From assembly GCA_902784615.1 (NCBI GenBank), contig CACZVN010000004.1, forward strand, positions 1 through 64,000: a stretch of 64,000 nt of DNA, written 5' to 3'. Of the stretch, positions 16,336-24,246 are shown in pieces. Position numbers and translations under genes: made by a program. How positions within the stretch are numbered: the first letter of the stretch is position 1; each line of letters opens with the position of its first letter. This stretch comes from an uncultured Prevotellaceae bacterium (GTDB lineage Bacteria; Bacteroidota; Bacteroidia; Bacteroidales; Bacteroidaceae). Below the pieces are notes generated by a model that was given only the letters and a program-made list of their open reading frames with translations, did not search any database and had not been told where the DNA came from.

Positions 16336-17989
16336 ATCTTACACCTCCACCAAAGCCACCACCGGAGAAACCTCCTCCTCCGCCCCAGGAGGCATGACCT
16401 CCGTGACCTGAGGAACGGGCTTCGCGCTCGGCTTCCCGCTGTGCCTTGCTCATGGCTGCACGCGTCGTACTGGAGTGCATGGTGGAGTAGATCGTCGGCA
16501 GAGTCCTGTCGTCGGCCATCTGGTTGGCCACCTGGTCCATGTTGAAGTATTCTGGATTGATCTTCTTCATGTCTTTGATCACTTGGTCTGCGATGCCAAA
16601 GAGGGTGGCGAAGATCATATAGTCTTTCCAAAGCGATACCTCCTGCACATGGCGTTCGTCGAGCAGGGAGAACTCTTGGAGGAATTTCTTCAGACCAAAC
16701 AACTGGCGCACGTCGTCGAGGCGGTTCTTGTAGTTGGAGATTGCCGTCTTCGCATGGAGAATCTGGATAAACGAGTCGGTCGTTCCCTGGTTATAGGTGT
16801 CCTTCATCCACGACTTCAGTTCCTTGGGCTCCAGGATGGTGTCCTCGCCAGCCGCCTTCTTGAAGATGTTATGTACCTGTCGCAGCAAGACGGGTTGTTT
16901 GTCGATGTTCTCCATCTCGTGGATTACGAAGTTGCTCGTCGTTTTACCCTTGGCATTGGTGGTCTTCTCGATGCTGATGCCACCCATGTCGATGAGTTTC
17001 AGGATACAGGCAGAGAGCAGGTTGTTGTAATCGGCCCCCATGTACTTATAGGCGTTGATGGCCTTGTTGGCTTCCTGAAGGTCACCGCCAAAGGGGATAT
17101 CGCGATACCATAGCAGATCCTTCTTTACCTTTCTTCGCGCGCGCCATACATATATAAAATAACCAAGTATCAGGAGGAGGGGGAAGAAAATGAACCCGAT
17201 GACCAAGGCAATGAGGATGAGGGTGTCTTCCCATGTCCACTCGTCATTGCCGGAGGAATTATAGTCACTGCCTTCGAAGGCGAGATTCTTCACCTGTTCG
17301 AAGGTCCCCTCCCTGACATCTGCGGGCTCGAACATGCCTTTGTTGAACTTCGCCATGATAATCATCGCACTACGGTTCTCGAAAGGCTCACTGCTCTCAG
17401 CCGTGATCTGGTAGTTTATGAAGCCCACCTCACCGTTGTAGCGGAAGCCCCAGATACCGGTGTTTTCGGCTGTGAACTGCAGAGTGTCCTCTGGCTCTAT
17501 GGTCAGTTTCACGTGGTCGGGCAGGGGGGAGATACCCTGGGCCACGAACATATAGTTGAAGCCGTCGGCATCCTCGTAACCTTTCACGAGGTTAGTCACG
17601 GTGTAGCTTGTGACGTATGTGCGCTCGCCGCTGTCGCCAAGTCCCCAGCACAGTTCATAGCCGTTATGCTTGTTGACGATGCCACATTTGCCCGCCTTCC
17701 AGCTCCGGCTCTCGTTGATGTCCCAACTGCCGATATTCGTGAATGATTGCTCACTTTCATCCGTCACCGTGAGGTCGCATACCTCACTGCCGTTCAGGTT
17801 GCCGATGGGGATATAGCACTCCGTACCCTCCGAGTCGATACTCATCTGGCGGGTCTCAATGATGCGGGCGTCACCGTTCTTCGATAGCACTACCCGGATG
17901 CTGAGGTCATGGAGCTGTGGACGTGCAGATGCTACGGTCGATGCCAGCAGCATCAACAGCAGAACAACTTTATTTTTTGAAAGCTTCAT
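16334..17989 (-). CDS. DUF2207 domain membrane protein
   Basis: A 551-residue protein with signal peptide (to about residue 22), an extracytoplasmic DUF2207 domain (VVLSKNGDARIIETRQM...), a strong transmembrane segment (about 250-280, LILIALVIGFIFFPLLLILGYFI), a cytoplasmic alpha/beta part and a glycine-rich tail (GGGGGFSGGGFGGG). This architecture is typical of DUF2207 proteins, which often pair with LemA as here; the start overlaps lemA by 20 nt. The function of the pair is not established; membrane-associated signalling or remodelling is a guess. Confidence 0.87.
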   Translation of the reverse strand: MKLSKNKVVLLLMLLASTVASARPQLHDLSIRVVLSKNGDARIIETRQMSIDSEGTECYIPIGNLNGSEVCDLTVTDESEQSFTNIGSWDINESRSWKAGKCGIVNKHNGYELCWGLGDSGERTYVTSYTVTNLVKGYEDADGFNYMFVAQGISPLPDHVKLTIEPEDTLQFTAENTGIWGFRYNGEVGFINYQITAESSEPFENRSAMIIMAKFNKGMFEPADVREGTFEQVKNLAFEGSDYNSSGNDEWTWEDTLILIALVIGFIFFPLLLILGYFIYVWRARRKVKKDLLWYRDIPFGGDLQEANKAINAYKYMGADYNNLLSACILKLIDMGGISIEKTTNAKGKTTSNFVIHEMENIDKQPVLLRQVHNIFKKAAGEDTILEPKELKSWMKDTYNQGTTDSFIQILHAKTAISNYKNRLDDVRQLFGLKKFLQEFSLLDERHVQEVSLWKDYMIFATLFGIADQVIKDMKKINPEYFNMDQVANQMADDRTLPTIYSTMHSSTTRAAMSKAQREAEREARSSGHGGHASWGGGGGFSGGGFGGGVR

Positions 17990-18536
17990 CGAGGTTCGGA
18001 TAACTCTTCTTCTGTTCTTCGTCGGCCTTCAGGTAATCCTTCGGGTCGAAGTGGAGCATGGAGGCCACGATGCTCGACGGCCACTGGCGCACCATACGGT
18101 TCATCTTCGTGGCGGTGTCGTTGTAGATCATGCGCGACATGCGCACGTTCTCCTCATATTGCTTCACACCGTCCATTGTCTCCTTGTAAAGACTGGCAGC
18201 CTTCAAGTCGGGATACTGCTCACCGATGGCGATTAATCGGCCCATCACCTGACTTAGGGCGCTCGACTGTTCGTTAACGGCCTCGGGTGTGTTCACCTGT
18301 TCACCGCGACGCTGTTTGATGACTTCGATCAGTGTCTCCGATTCGTGCTTGGCATACTGTGCTGCCGTCTTGGCCAGTGCCAGTACGGCATCCCAACGGC
18401 TGTTCAACTGGACCTCAATCTGACTGAGGGCGTTCTTACACAATTCATCCAGATTCACCAGCGAGCGCTGGGTGGAGATAAAATAACCAATGACGAGGAC
18501 CGCCAAAACGATAATAACAATGATTGTAATGCTCAT
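17970..18536 (-). CDS. lemA: LemA family protein
   Basis: 188 residues. One N-terminal membrane helix (TIIVIIVLAVLVIGYFI) is followed by the helical LemA domain (LVNLDELCKNALSQIEVQLNSRWD, then SRMIYNDTATKMNRMVRQWPSSIVASMLHFDPKDYL). An upstream in-frame ATG exists at 18596. I chose 18536 because the longer start adds an unlikely charged leader and lies upstream of the -7 element at 18565-18572. It precedes and overlaps the DUF2207 gene. LemA proteins are widespread membrane-anchored helical-bundle proteins of unresolved function. Confidence 0.9.
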   Translation of the reverse strand: MSITIIVIIVLAVLVIGYFISTQRSLVNLDELCKNALSQIEVQLNSRWDAVLALAKTAAQYAKHESETLIEVIKQRRGEQVNTPEAVNEQSSALSQVMGRLIAIGEQYPDLKAASLYKETMDGVKQYEENVRMSRMIYNDTATKMNRMVRQWPSSIVASMLHFDPKDYLKADEEQKKSYPNLDEAFKK

Positions 18537-18564
18537 AATTTTAATGGATTTAGTTCTCTGGCGA

Positions 18565-18572
18565 CAAAGATA
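18565..18572 (-). promoter_or_regulatory. -7 promoter element of lemA
   Basis: Reads TATCTTTG on the minus strand, about 29 nt from the lemA ATG. Confidence 0.65.
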
Positions 18573-18665
18573 CAACTTTTTTGTGAATTGTACCATATTT
18601 TTAGTTTTATTATAATTTTATATTTTTTTTAGATTCCAAATGATATGACTTATTGGGAAATTTAT

Positions 18666-18673
18666 TACCTTTG
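18666..18673 (+). promoter_or_regulatory. -7 promoter element of nrdDG
   Basis: TACCTTTG matches TAnnTTTG. It implies a leader of about 110 nt before nrdD. Confidence 0.65.
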
Positions 18674-18687
18674 CAACCGATTCGGGT

Positions 18688-18752
18688 TTTCCAAAACGGA
18701 CAACTTTTGACAAGCCGAAATCAAAAAAGTTTCCCAAAACGGATAACTTTAA
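18688..18752 (+). repeat. Two direct repeats in the nrdD leader
   Basis: TTTCCAAAACGGACAACTTT at 18688 and TTCCCAAAACGGATAACTTT at 18731 are near-identical and 43 bp apart, downstream of the -7 element and so within the transcript. They do not match the NrdR box I know. They could be binding sites for a regulator or RNA elements. Confidence 0.6.
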
Positions 18753-18788
18753 CCTATGGCAGTCGCATAAACATTAACAAACAATACA

Positions 18789-20885
18789 ATGGAAATTAAA
18801 AACTTTACCATCACCAAACGAGACGGGTCACAAGCCCTTTTCTCTCTCGACAAGATTATGAATGCCATCGTGAAGGCGTTCGATAGTGTGGAATGCCCTG
18901 CCGATCTCGGAACTATCTCCAAGATCATCAGTCATCTGGATATCCACGACGACATCACCGTGGAGAATATCCAGAATCAGGTGGAAGAGGCGCTTATGCG
19001 CGAAGGTTTCTACCAGGTGGCCAAGTCGTTCATGCTCTACCGTCAGGCTCACACCGAGGATCGTGAGACACTGGCCAAGTTGCAGTTCCTCTCAGAGTAT
19101 TGTGAGTCGGTGAATGCCGCCACAGGTTCCAAGTATGACGCCAACGCCAACGTGGAGCACAAGAACATCGCCACGCTTATCGGTGAACTGCCCAAGTCGA
19201 ACTTTATCCGTTTGAACCGCCGTCTGCTCACCGACCGTATCAAAAAGATGTACGGTAAGGAACTGGCCGACGAATATATCAACAAACTGACCCACCACTT
19301 TATATATAAGAATGATGAGACCAGTTTGGCCAATTACTGTGCCTCAATCACGATGTATCCTTGGCTCATCGGCGGTACCGTTGCCATTGGCGGTAACTCC
19401 ACGGCTCCCACGAACCTGAAGTCGTTCGCTGGAGGTTTCGTCAACATGGTGTTCATGGTCAGTTCGATGCTCAGTGGTGCCTGTGCCACACCTGAATTCC
19501 TGATGTATATGAATTACTTCATCGGCAAGGAGTATGGCGAAGACTACTGGAAACGTCCCAACGACCAGGCTGATCTCTCGCTGAAGAAGCGCACCATCGA
19601 CAAGGTGATCACCGACTACTTCGAACAGATTGTCTATACGCTGAACCAGCCCACGGGTGCCCGTAACTATCAGGCCGTGTTCTGGAACATCGCCTACTAC
19701 GACAAGTACTATTTCGAGTCGATCTTCGGCGACTTCTACTTCCCTGATGGTTCCAAGCCCGACTGGGAGGGTCTCTCCTGGTTGCAGAAACGCTTCATGA
19801 AGTGGTTCAACAAGGAGCGCACGAAGACCTTGCTGACCTTCCCTGTGGAGACTATGGCCCTCCTGACTGACGAGAACGGTGAGTGTCGCGACAAGGAGTG
19901 GGGCGAGTTTACGGCCGAGATGTACAGCGAGGGCCACTCGTTCTTCACCTACATGAGCAACAATGCCGACTCGCTGAGTTCCTGCTGCCGCCTGCGCAAC
20001 GAGATCACCGACAACGGCTTCAGCTACACCCTCGGTGCCGGTGGCGTATCCACAGGCTCGAAGTCCGTGCTCACCATCAACCTGAACCGCTGCATCCAGT
20101 TTGCCGTGAACCACGAGCTCGACTACCTCGAGTACCTGGGCTCTGTCATCGACCTCTGTCACAAGGTGCAGTTGGCCTACAACGAGAACCTGAAGGAACT
20201 GCAGAGCCACGGCATGCTGCCGCTCTTCGATGCCGGCTATATCAACATCGGCCGTCAGTACCTCACCATCGGTATCAATGGTCTGGTGGAGGCTGCCGAG
20301 TTCATGGGCCTGAAGATTACGCCCAACGACGACTACCTGCACTTCGTACAGGGTATCCTCGGCCTTATCGAGCAGTATAATAAGAAGTACCGCACGAAGG
20401 ACGTGATGTTCAACTGCGAGATGATCCCCGCTGAGAACGTCGGTGTAAAGCATGCCAAGTGGGACCGTGAAGACGGCTACTTCGTGCCGCGCGACTGCTA
20501 CAACAGCTACTTCTACGTGGTGGAGGACGACTCGCTGACCATCATCGACAAGTTCAAGCTCCATGGTGCACCCTATATTGAGCACCTCACTGGTGGCTCC
20601 GCCCTGCACATGAACCTGGAGGAGCATCTCTCAAAGGAGCAGTATGCCCAGCTGTTGAAGGTCGCTGCCAAGGAAGGCTGTAACTACTTCACCTTCAATA
20701 TTCCTAACACCGTCTGCAACGACTGCGGTCATATCGACAAGCGTTACCTGAAGGAGTGCCCGCACTGCCATTCCAAGAATGTCGATTACATGACGCGTAT
20801 CATCGGTTACCTGAAGCGTGTCTCAAACTTCTCGCAGGCCCGTCAGGAGGAGGCTGCACGCCGTTACTACGCCCTGGCAGACTAA
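18789..20885 (+). CDS. nrdD: Anaerobic ribonucleoside-triphosphate reductase NrdD
   Basis: A 698-residue class III ribonucleotide reductase that makes dNTPs without oxygen. An ATP-cone occupies about residues 1-95 (ITKRDGSQALFSLDKIMNAI). The active-site region contains NNADSLSSCCRLRNE with Cys residues. A zinc ribbon CNDC...CPHC is near 640-660. The glycyl-radical loop is RIIGYL with Gly673. Length and order are complete. It is followed 3 nt later by its activase gene nrdG. The strict anaerobic enzyme agrees with the suggested host. Confidence 0.97.
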   Translation: MEIKNFTITKRDGSQALFSLDKIMNAIVKAFDSVECPADLGTISKIISHLDIHDDITVENIQNQVEEALMREGFYQVAKSFMLYRQAHTEDRETLAKLQFLSEYCESVNAATGSKYDANANVEHKNIATLIGELPKSNFIRLNRRLLTDRIKKMYGKELADEYINKLTHHFIYKNDETSLANYCASITMYPWLIGGTVAIGGNSTAPTNLKSFAGGFVNMVFMVSSMLSGACATPEFLMYMNYFIGKEYGEDYWKRPNDQADLSLKKRTIDKVITDYFEQIVYTLNQPTGARNYQAVFWNIAYYDKYYFESIFGDFYFPDGSKPDWEGLSWLQKRFMKWFNKERTKTLLTFPVETMALLTDENGECRDKEWGEFTAEMYSEGHSFFTYMSNNADSLSSCCRLRNEITDNGFSYTLGAGGVSTGSKSVLTINLNRCIQFAVNHELDYLEYLGSVIDLCHKVQLAYNENLKELQSHGMLPLFDAGYINIGRQYLTIGINGLVEAAEFMGLKITPNDDYLHFVQGILGLIEQYNKKYRTKDVMFNCEMIPAENVGVKHAKWDREDGYFVPRDCYNSYFYVVEDDSLTIIDKFKLHGAPYIEHLTGGSALHMNLEEHLSKEQYAQLLKVAAKEGCNYFTFNIPNTVCNDCGHIDKRYLKECPHCHSKNVDYMTRIIGYLKRVSNFSQARQEEAARRYYALAD

Positions 20886-20888
20886 GCG

Positions 20889-21356
20889 ATGCTGAAGTAC
20901 GTCAACACAGGTATCGTATTTCAGGAGATACCCGACGAAGTGACACTGGCAATTAACATCTCTAATTGCCCGTGTCACTGTCCTGGGTGTCATAGCCATT
21001 ATCTCTGGGAGGACATCGGCATCCCCTTGAATGCCGATGCCATCGATGCCTTCGTTGAGCAGTACGGCGAGGATATCACCTGTATCGCCTTCATGGGTGG
21101 CGACAACGATCCGAAGGGCGTGAACCTTCTGGCCCAGTATATCCATGAGGAGCACCCACAGTTCAAGGTGGCCTGGTACAGCGGCAAAACCGTCATCTCT
21201 GCCGCCGTCAACAAACAAGACTTCGACTATATCAAGATCGGTCCCTTCATCAAGCACCTTGGTCCCCTGAAGAAGCCCACCACCAACCAGCGCCTCTACC
21301 GCCAGAACGCCAATGGCGAGTTTGAAGACATCACTTCACGCTTCTGGAAGAAGTAG
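20889..21356 (+). CDS. nrdG: Anaerobic ribonucleotide reductase activating protein NrdG
   Basis: A 155-residue radical-SAM enzyme that installs the glycyl radical on NrdD. The cluster motif CPCHCPGC provides the CxxxCxxC set near residues 28-35. MGGDND and the short length match the family. Its 3' end overlaps the convergent kinase gene by 26 nt. A broken partial copy of this gene lies at 31487-31749. Confidence 0.95.
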   Translation: MLKYVNTGIVFQEIPDEVTLAINISNCPCHCPGCHSHYLWEDIGIPLNADAIDAFVEQYGEDITCIAFMGGDNDPKGVNLLAQYIHEEHPQFKVAWYSGKTVISAAVNKQDFDYIKIGPFIKHLGPLKKPTTNQRLYRQNANGEFEDITSRFWKK

Positions 21357-22245
21357 GAATCAGACAAGTCAGGATAAAGGTGGTATGACATCCCTGGCAT
21401 TGCCTTTCTGCCAAGTCGAGCATGCCACCTTGTTGTATCATCATCCTGCGACTTAGGGAAAGCCCGATGCCACTGCCATTTCGTTTTGTAGTAAAGAAAG
21501 GAACAAAGAGCGACTGACGGTTTTCGGCAGGGATAGGCAGGCCATCGTTACCTATATGGAGAATCAAGGGGACAGGTCCATGATTCCAATCGGAATCACG
21601 AGACCTGTCCCCTTGATTCTCAATGACCATCTTCCGGGCCTGGGCTTCCACCGCGTTTTTTGTCAAGTTCATCAACACTTGACGTAACATGCTGGCGTCA
21701 GCATGGACGACGGTGTCAGGAGAAAGGCCGACTTCCCATGTCAGTTCGGGGTATGCTTTGCTGATGTCATCTATCATGGCGCGAAGATTGACATCTGCTA
21801 AGGCGGGTTTCTCCAACTCTGACAACTTCCGATAGTTTGCCACGAACTCACTCAGATGACAGGAGGTGTCATGGATGGCCAAAATACCTTCTTTAAGTGG
21901 CGTGCCCTTCACATCGTCGCGGCTGAGCATCGACTGGCTGATACTGGTAATGGGGGCTGTGGCATTCATGATCTCATGGGTCAGCACCCGTGTGAGCCGT
22001 TCCCACGATTCCACTTCGTTCTGGTTTATCTGCTGGCGGATGGTATCGCCCAACTGGTTCAGTGTCTGCTGCATGGCGTGTTCGCCTGGCAACAGCCCGT
22101 CAGTAGGCAGACGGAAGGTGAAGTCGCGGTTGCGGATAGCCTCTTGCATCAGATGGGCACGAAGTTTCAGTGAACGCTGATGGAGCACGAACCAGACAAA
22201 GACCATCACCAGCACTACACCTATTATAAGAAGTACCCATATCAT
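21331..22245 (-). CDS. Sensor histidine kinase of the efflux-linked two-component system
   Basis: A 304-residue kinase with one N-terminal membrane helix (residues 2-21), no large sensor domain, a phospho-acceptor His90 in LTHEIMNATAPI, an N-box LMNLTKNAVEA (191-201) and G-boxes IGNDGLPIP and GSGIGLSLSRRMM. Residues 209-229, inside the ATPase domain, are encoded by a 63-nt palindrome (21559-21621) that looks inserted in frame. The gene overlaps the response regulator by 4 nt. The short sensor suggests it detects membrane stress or works through a partner; this is inferred. Confidence 0.9.
   Translation of the reverse strand: MIWVLLIIGVVLVMVFVWFVLHQRSLKLRAHLMQEAIRNRDFTFRLPTDGLLPGEHAMQQTLNQLGDTIRQQINQNEVESWERLTRVLTHEIMNATAPITSISQSMLSRDDVKGTPLKEGILAIHDTSCHLSEFVANYRKLSELEKPALADVNLRAMIDDISKAYPELTWEVGLSPDTVVHADASMLRQVLMNLTKNAVEAQARKMVIENQGDRSRDSDWNHGPVPLILHIGNDGLPIPAENRQSLFVPFFTTKRNGSGIGLSLSRRMMIQQGGMLDLAERQCQGCHTTFILTCLIPTSSRSVK
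21559..21621 (-). repeat. REP-like palindrome inside the kinase coding sequence
   Basis: Perfect 20-bp arms (21559-21578 and 21602-21621) enclose a second perfect 7-bp stem TGATTCC/GGAATCA with an AATC loop. The arms contain GGGGACAGGTC / GACCTGTCCCC. The unit is 63 nt, exactly 21 codons. Palindromes at 23605-23672 and 42992-43060 share the GGGGAC core. Confidence 0.9.
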
Positions 22246-22766
22246 AGCCTTTTCATCTTATTGTAGAGTGTCTGCCGCGTGATACCAAGGAGTTCTGCGG
22301 CCTGCGAGAGATTGCCGTGACAGCGGTCGATGGTGCGTCGGATATGGTCTTTCTCCATTTCGTCAAGGCTGACGATCTCGTCCTGCATGTCCAGCACGTC
22401 TTTTAACTTACGGATCAGTTCATCGTTGTCCCACGGCTTGGTGATGAAGTCGGCGGCCCCGCTTTTCAGACCTTTGACTGCGAGCGACACATCTGCGTAT
22501 GCCGTCAACAGTACCACTGGTGTCTGCGGATGCTGTTTGCGGATGGTACGTAGCCAGAACAGCCCTTCCTGTCCGCTGTTCACGCCAAGCGTGAAGTTCA
22601 TGTCGAGCAATACGATGTCTGTCTGCTCCTGTGCCATCGTCTTCAGGATATCGTCTGGTCTTTCCAACGTCAGGACACGCTCGAAGATCGAGGCCAGACA
22701 ATAGCGAAGGGCCGTGAGTATGGCCGAGTTGTCATCGACGATAAGTATGGTTCCGTAACTGTTCAT
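22242..22766 (-). CDS. Response regulator: receiver + Fis-type HTH, no AAA+ domain
   Basis: A 174-residue regulator. The receiver domain has DD at 11-12, phospho-acceptor Asp55 (IVLLDMN), Thr in LLTAYAD and Lys in FITKPWDND. A Fis-like helix-turn-helix follows (about 133-174: IRRTIDRCHGNLSQAAELLGITRQTLYNKMKRL). The sigma-54-interacting AAA+ domain of NtrC-type regulators is missing, so the layout resembles RegA/PrrA. It is divergent from the tolC-like gene. Two near-identical palindromic operators (22811 and 25792) precede the efflux operons it probably controls. Confidence 0.92.
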   Translation of the reverse strand: MNSYGTILIVDDNSAILTALRYCLASIFERVLTLERPDDILKTMAQEQTDIVLLDMNFTLGVNSGQEGLFWLRTIRKQHPQTPVVLLTAYADVSLAVKGLKSGAADFITKPWDNDELIRKLKDVLDMQDEIVSLDEMEKDHIRRTIDRCHGNLSQAAELLGITRQTLYNKMKRL

Positions 22767-22770
22767 GGTG

Positions 22771-22778
22771 CAAAGTTA
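22771..22778 (-). promoter_or_regulatory. -7 promoter element of the response regulator
   Basis: Reads TAACTTTG on the minus strand and ends only 4 nt before the ATG at 22766, so the transcript may be leaderless. Confidence 0.55.
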
Positions 22779-22787
22779 CGAATAATC

Positions 22788-22884
22788 TGTCTAATAATCA
22801 TACGGACGACTGTCTAAATTTTAGACAATCTGCTTCCTGGCGCCCTTTTATCCTTGCATCGTCAGGAAATAATCCATAGTTTTG
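22788..22884 (+). promoter_or_regulatory. Operator-promoter 1 for the tolC-like/adaptor operon
   Basis: Half-site TGTCTAA at 22788; 23 bp later the palindrome TGTCTAAATTTTAGACA (22811-22827, 8-bp arms); -33 TTG at 22854; 20-nt spacer; -7 TAGTTTTG at 22877-22884. Operator-promoter 2 (25769-25865) matches it in sequence and in every spacing. Confidence 0.85.
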
Positions 22885-22908
22885 CACCAACAAAGCACCA
22901 AAAGCGAT

Positions 22909-24246
22909 ATGAAGAAGAAAACTGTGGATATTCATTTCCTGACGATAGCCATGACGCTGTTCATGAGTATGACGGCTCATGCACAGGAGATCTGGACAAT
23001 GCAACAGTGCATGCAGTATGCCGTGGCGCACAACCATGAGGTGAAGCAGGCAGAACTGGATCTTGACAACTACAGGGCCAGTAAGACTGGAGCCATCGGC
23101 AATTTCCTGCCTTCGGCAAGTGCCAACATCGGTATGCAGTATAACTTCGGACGCGCCATCGATCCTGAGACGAATGGCTATACCGACGTGAGCACCTTTT
23201 ATAATGGCTACTCCTTGGGGGCCTCACTGCCAGTGTTCGACGGTTTTAACCGTCTGCACGCATTGAAAGCCGCTAAGGCCAGTGTGCTGATGGGGCGCGA
23301 GGCACTGCGCCAGCAGCAGGATCAGACGGCCCTCAGCGTCTTGCAGGCCTTTACCAATGTGGCCTATTACGAGGGACTGGTGAAGATGGCCGAGGAGAAG
23401 GTGGAGGAGACGATGCTCCTGCTCAGGCAGACACGTCTGATGGAAGAGGTGGGCCGGAAGAGTGCTGCCGACGTGGCACAGGTGGAGTCGCAGCAGGCCG
23501 AGGCCGGTTACGAATTGACGCGCCAGCAAAATCTCTTGGCCTCTGCGCTCCTGGAACTGAAACAGGCGATGGCCTACCCCATGACCGATACGCTCTCGCT
23601 AACCGTTTCACACGGGGACAGGAACGCCTGTAATGTCTGCAACATCACATTGTTCCAGTCCCCGTGTGAAACACACTCATCACTTCAAATAGTCCGCTAT
23701 CAGATGGTGGCTTCGAAACACGAGTGGCGCCAGGCACGTGCTGGGCTTCTCCCCTCTCTCTCGTTGAGTGCGGGCCTGAGCACCACTTACTATCATACGC
23801 TACATACACCGTCGGCAGCCTCGTTCAACGACCAGTTCAAGAACAACATGGGTGAGTATGTGGGTGCCACACTGAGCATCCCGCTCTTCAGCCGCCTGCA
23901 AACGATCACCAGCATCCGCCGTGCGAAGAACAACTATCTGAGGGCACAGGAAGCATACGAACAGAAGCAGTTGGAACTGGAAAAACTCTCTCGTGAGGCT
24001 TGGCAGGACTGGCTGGGCTACCTGAAGCAGACGGCACAGATGGAAAAGAAGGTGGAGGCCGACTCCATGGCCTATCAACTGACGCGCCGCCAGTTTGAGG
24101 AAGGCCTGAGCACAGCCATCGACCTGCACACCACCTCGTCGCAGTTGCTGAACTCGAAGGCTACGCTCCTGCAGTGCCAGTTGATGGCGATGGTGAAAGA
24201 ACAATTAGTAAGATATTATCAAGGAGAAACGATATGGACAGAGTAA
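22909..24246 (+). CDS. TolC-like outer-membrane efflux protein
   Basis: A 445-residue outer-membrane factor with a signal peptide ending near MSMTAHAQ, two long alpha-helical repeats (for example RQQQDQTALSVLQAFTNVAYYE and YEQKQLELEKLSREAWQDWLG) and the repeated TolC signature after each half. I chose ATG 22909 over 22882 because it begins a normal signal peptide and follows the promoter. Residues 233-255 are encoded by a REP-like palindrome (23605-23672) in the loop between the halves. It overlaps the adaptor gene by 13 nt. It forms the exit channel for the efflux pump encoded alongside. Confidence 0.92.
   Translation: MKKKTVDIHFLTIAMTLFMSMTAHAQEIWTMQQCMQYAVAHNHEVKQAELDLDNYRASKTGAIGNFLPSASANIGMQYNFGRAIDPETNGYTDVSTFYNGYSLGASLPVFDGFNRLHALKAAKASVLMGREALRQQQDQTALSVLQAFTNVAYYEGLVKMAEEKVEETMLLLRQTRLMEEVGRKSAADVAQVESQQAEAGYELTRQQNLLASALLELKQAMAYPMTDTLSLTVSHGDRNACNVCNITLFQSPCETHSSLQIVRYQMVASKHEWRQARAGLLPSLSLSAGLSTTYYHTLHTPSAASFNDQFKNNMGEYVGATLSIPLFSRLQTITSIRRAKNNYLRAQEAYEQKQLELEKLSREAWQDWLGYLKQTAQMEKKVEADSMAYQLTRRQFEEGLSTAIDLHTTSSQLLNSKATLLQCQLMAMVKEQLVRYYQGETIWTE
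23605..23672 (+). repeat. REP-like palindrome inside the tolC-like coding sequence
   Basis: 21-nt arms (23605-23625, 23652-23672) pair perfectly except for one A/A mismatch, around a 26-nt loop with a weaker inner stem. The arms hold CACGGGGACAGGAAC and GTTCCAGTCCCCGTG. It has the same GGGGAC core as the elements at 21559 and 42992 but different outer stem bases. Confidence 0.88.

Noticed and set aside
19344-20627. 427-codon open frame antisense to nrdD
   Set aside because: It lies wholly opposite a well-conserved nrdD, has no family motifs, and its His/Val/Leu-rich composition is typical of antisense reading of this codon usage.
22836-22860. Possible sigma-54 (-24/-12) promoter upstream of the tolC-like gene
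   Set aside because: TGGC and TTGC are present but separated by 15 bases between GG and GC where 10 are needed, and operator-promoter 2 has no counterpart. The -33/-7 elements are conserved in both.
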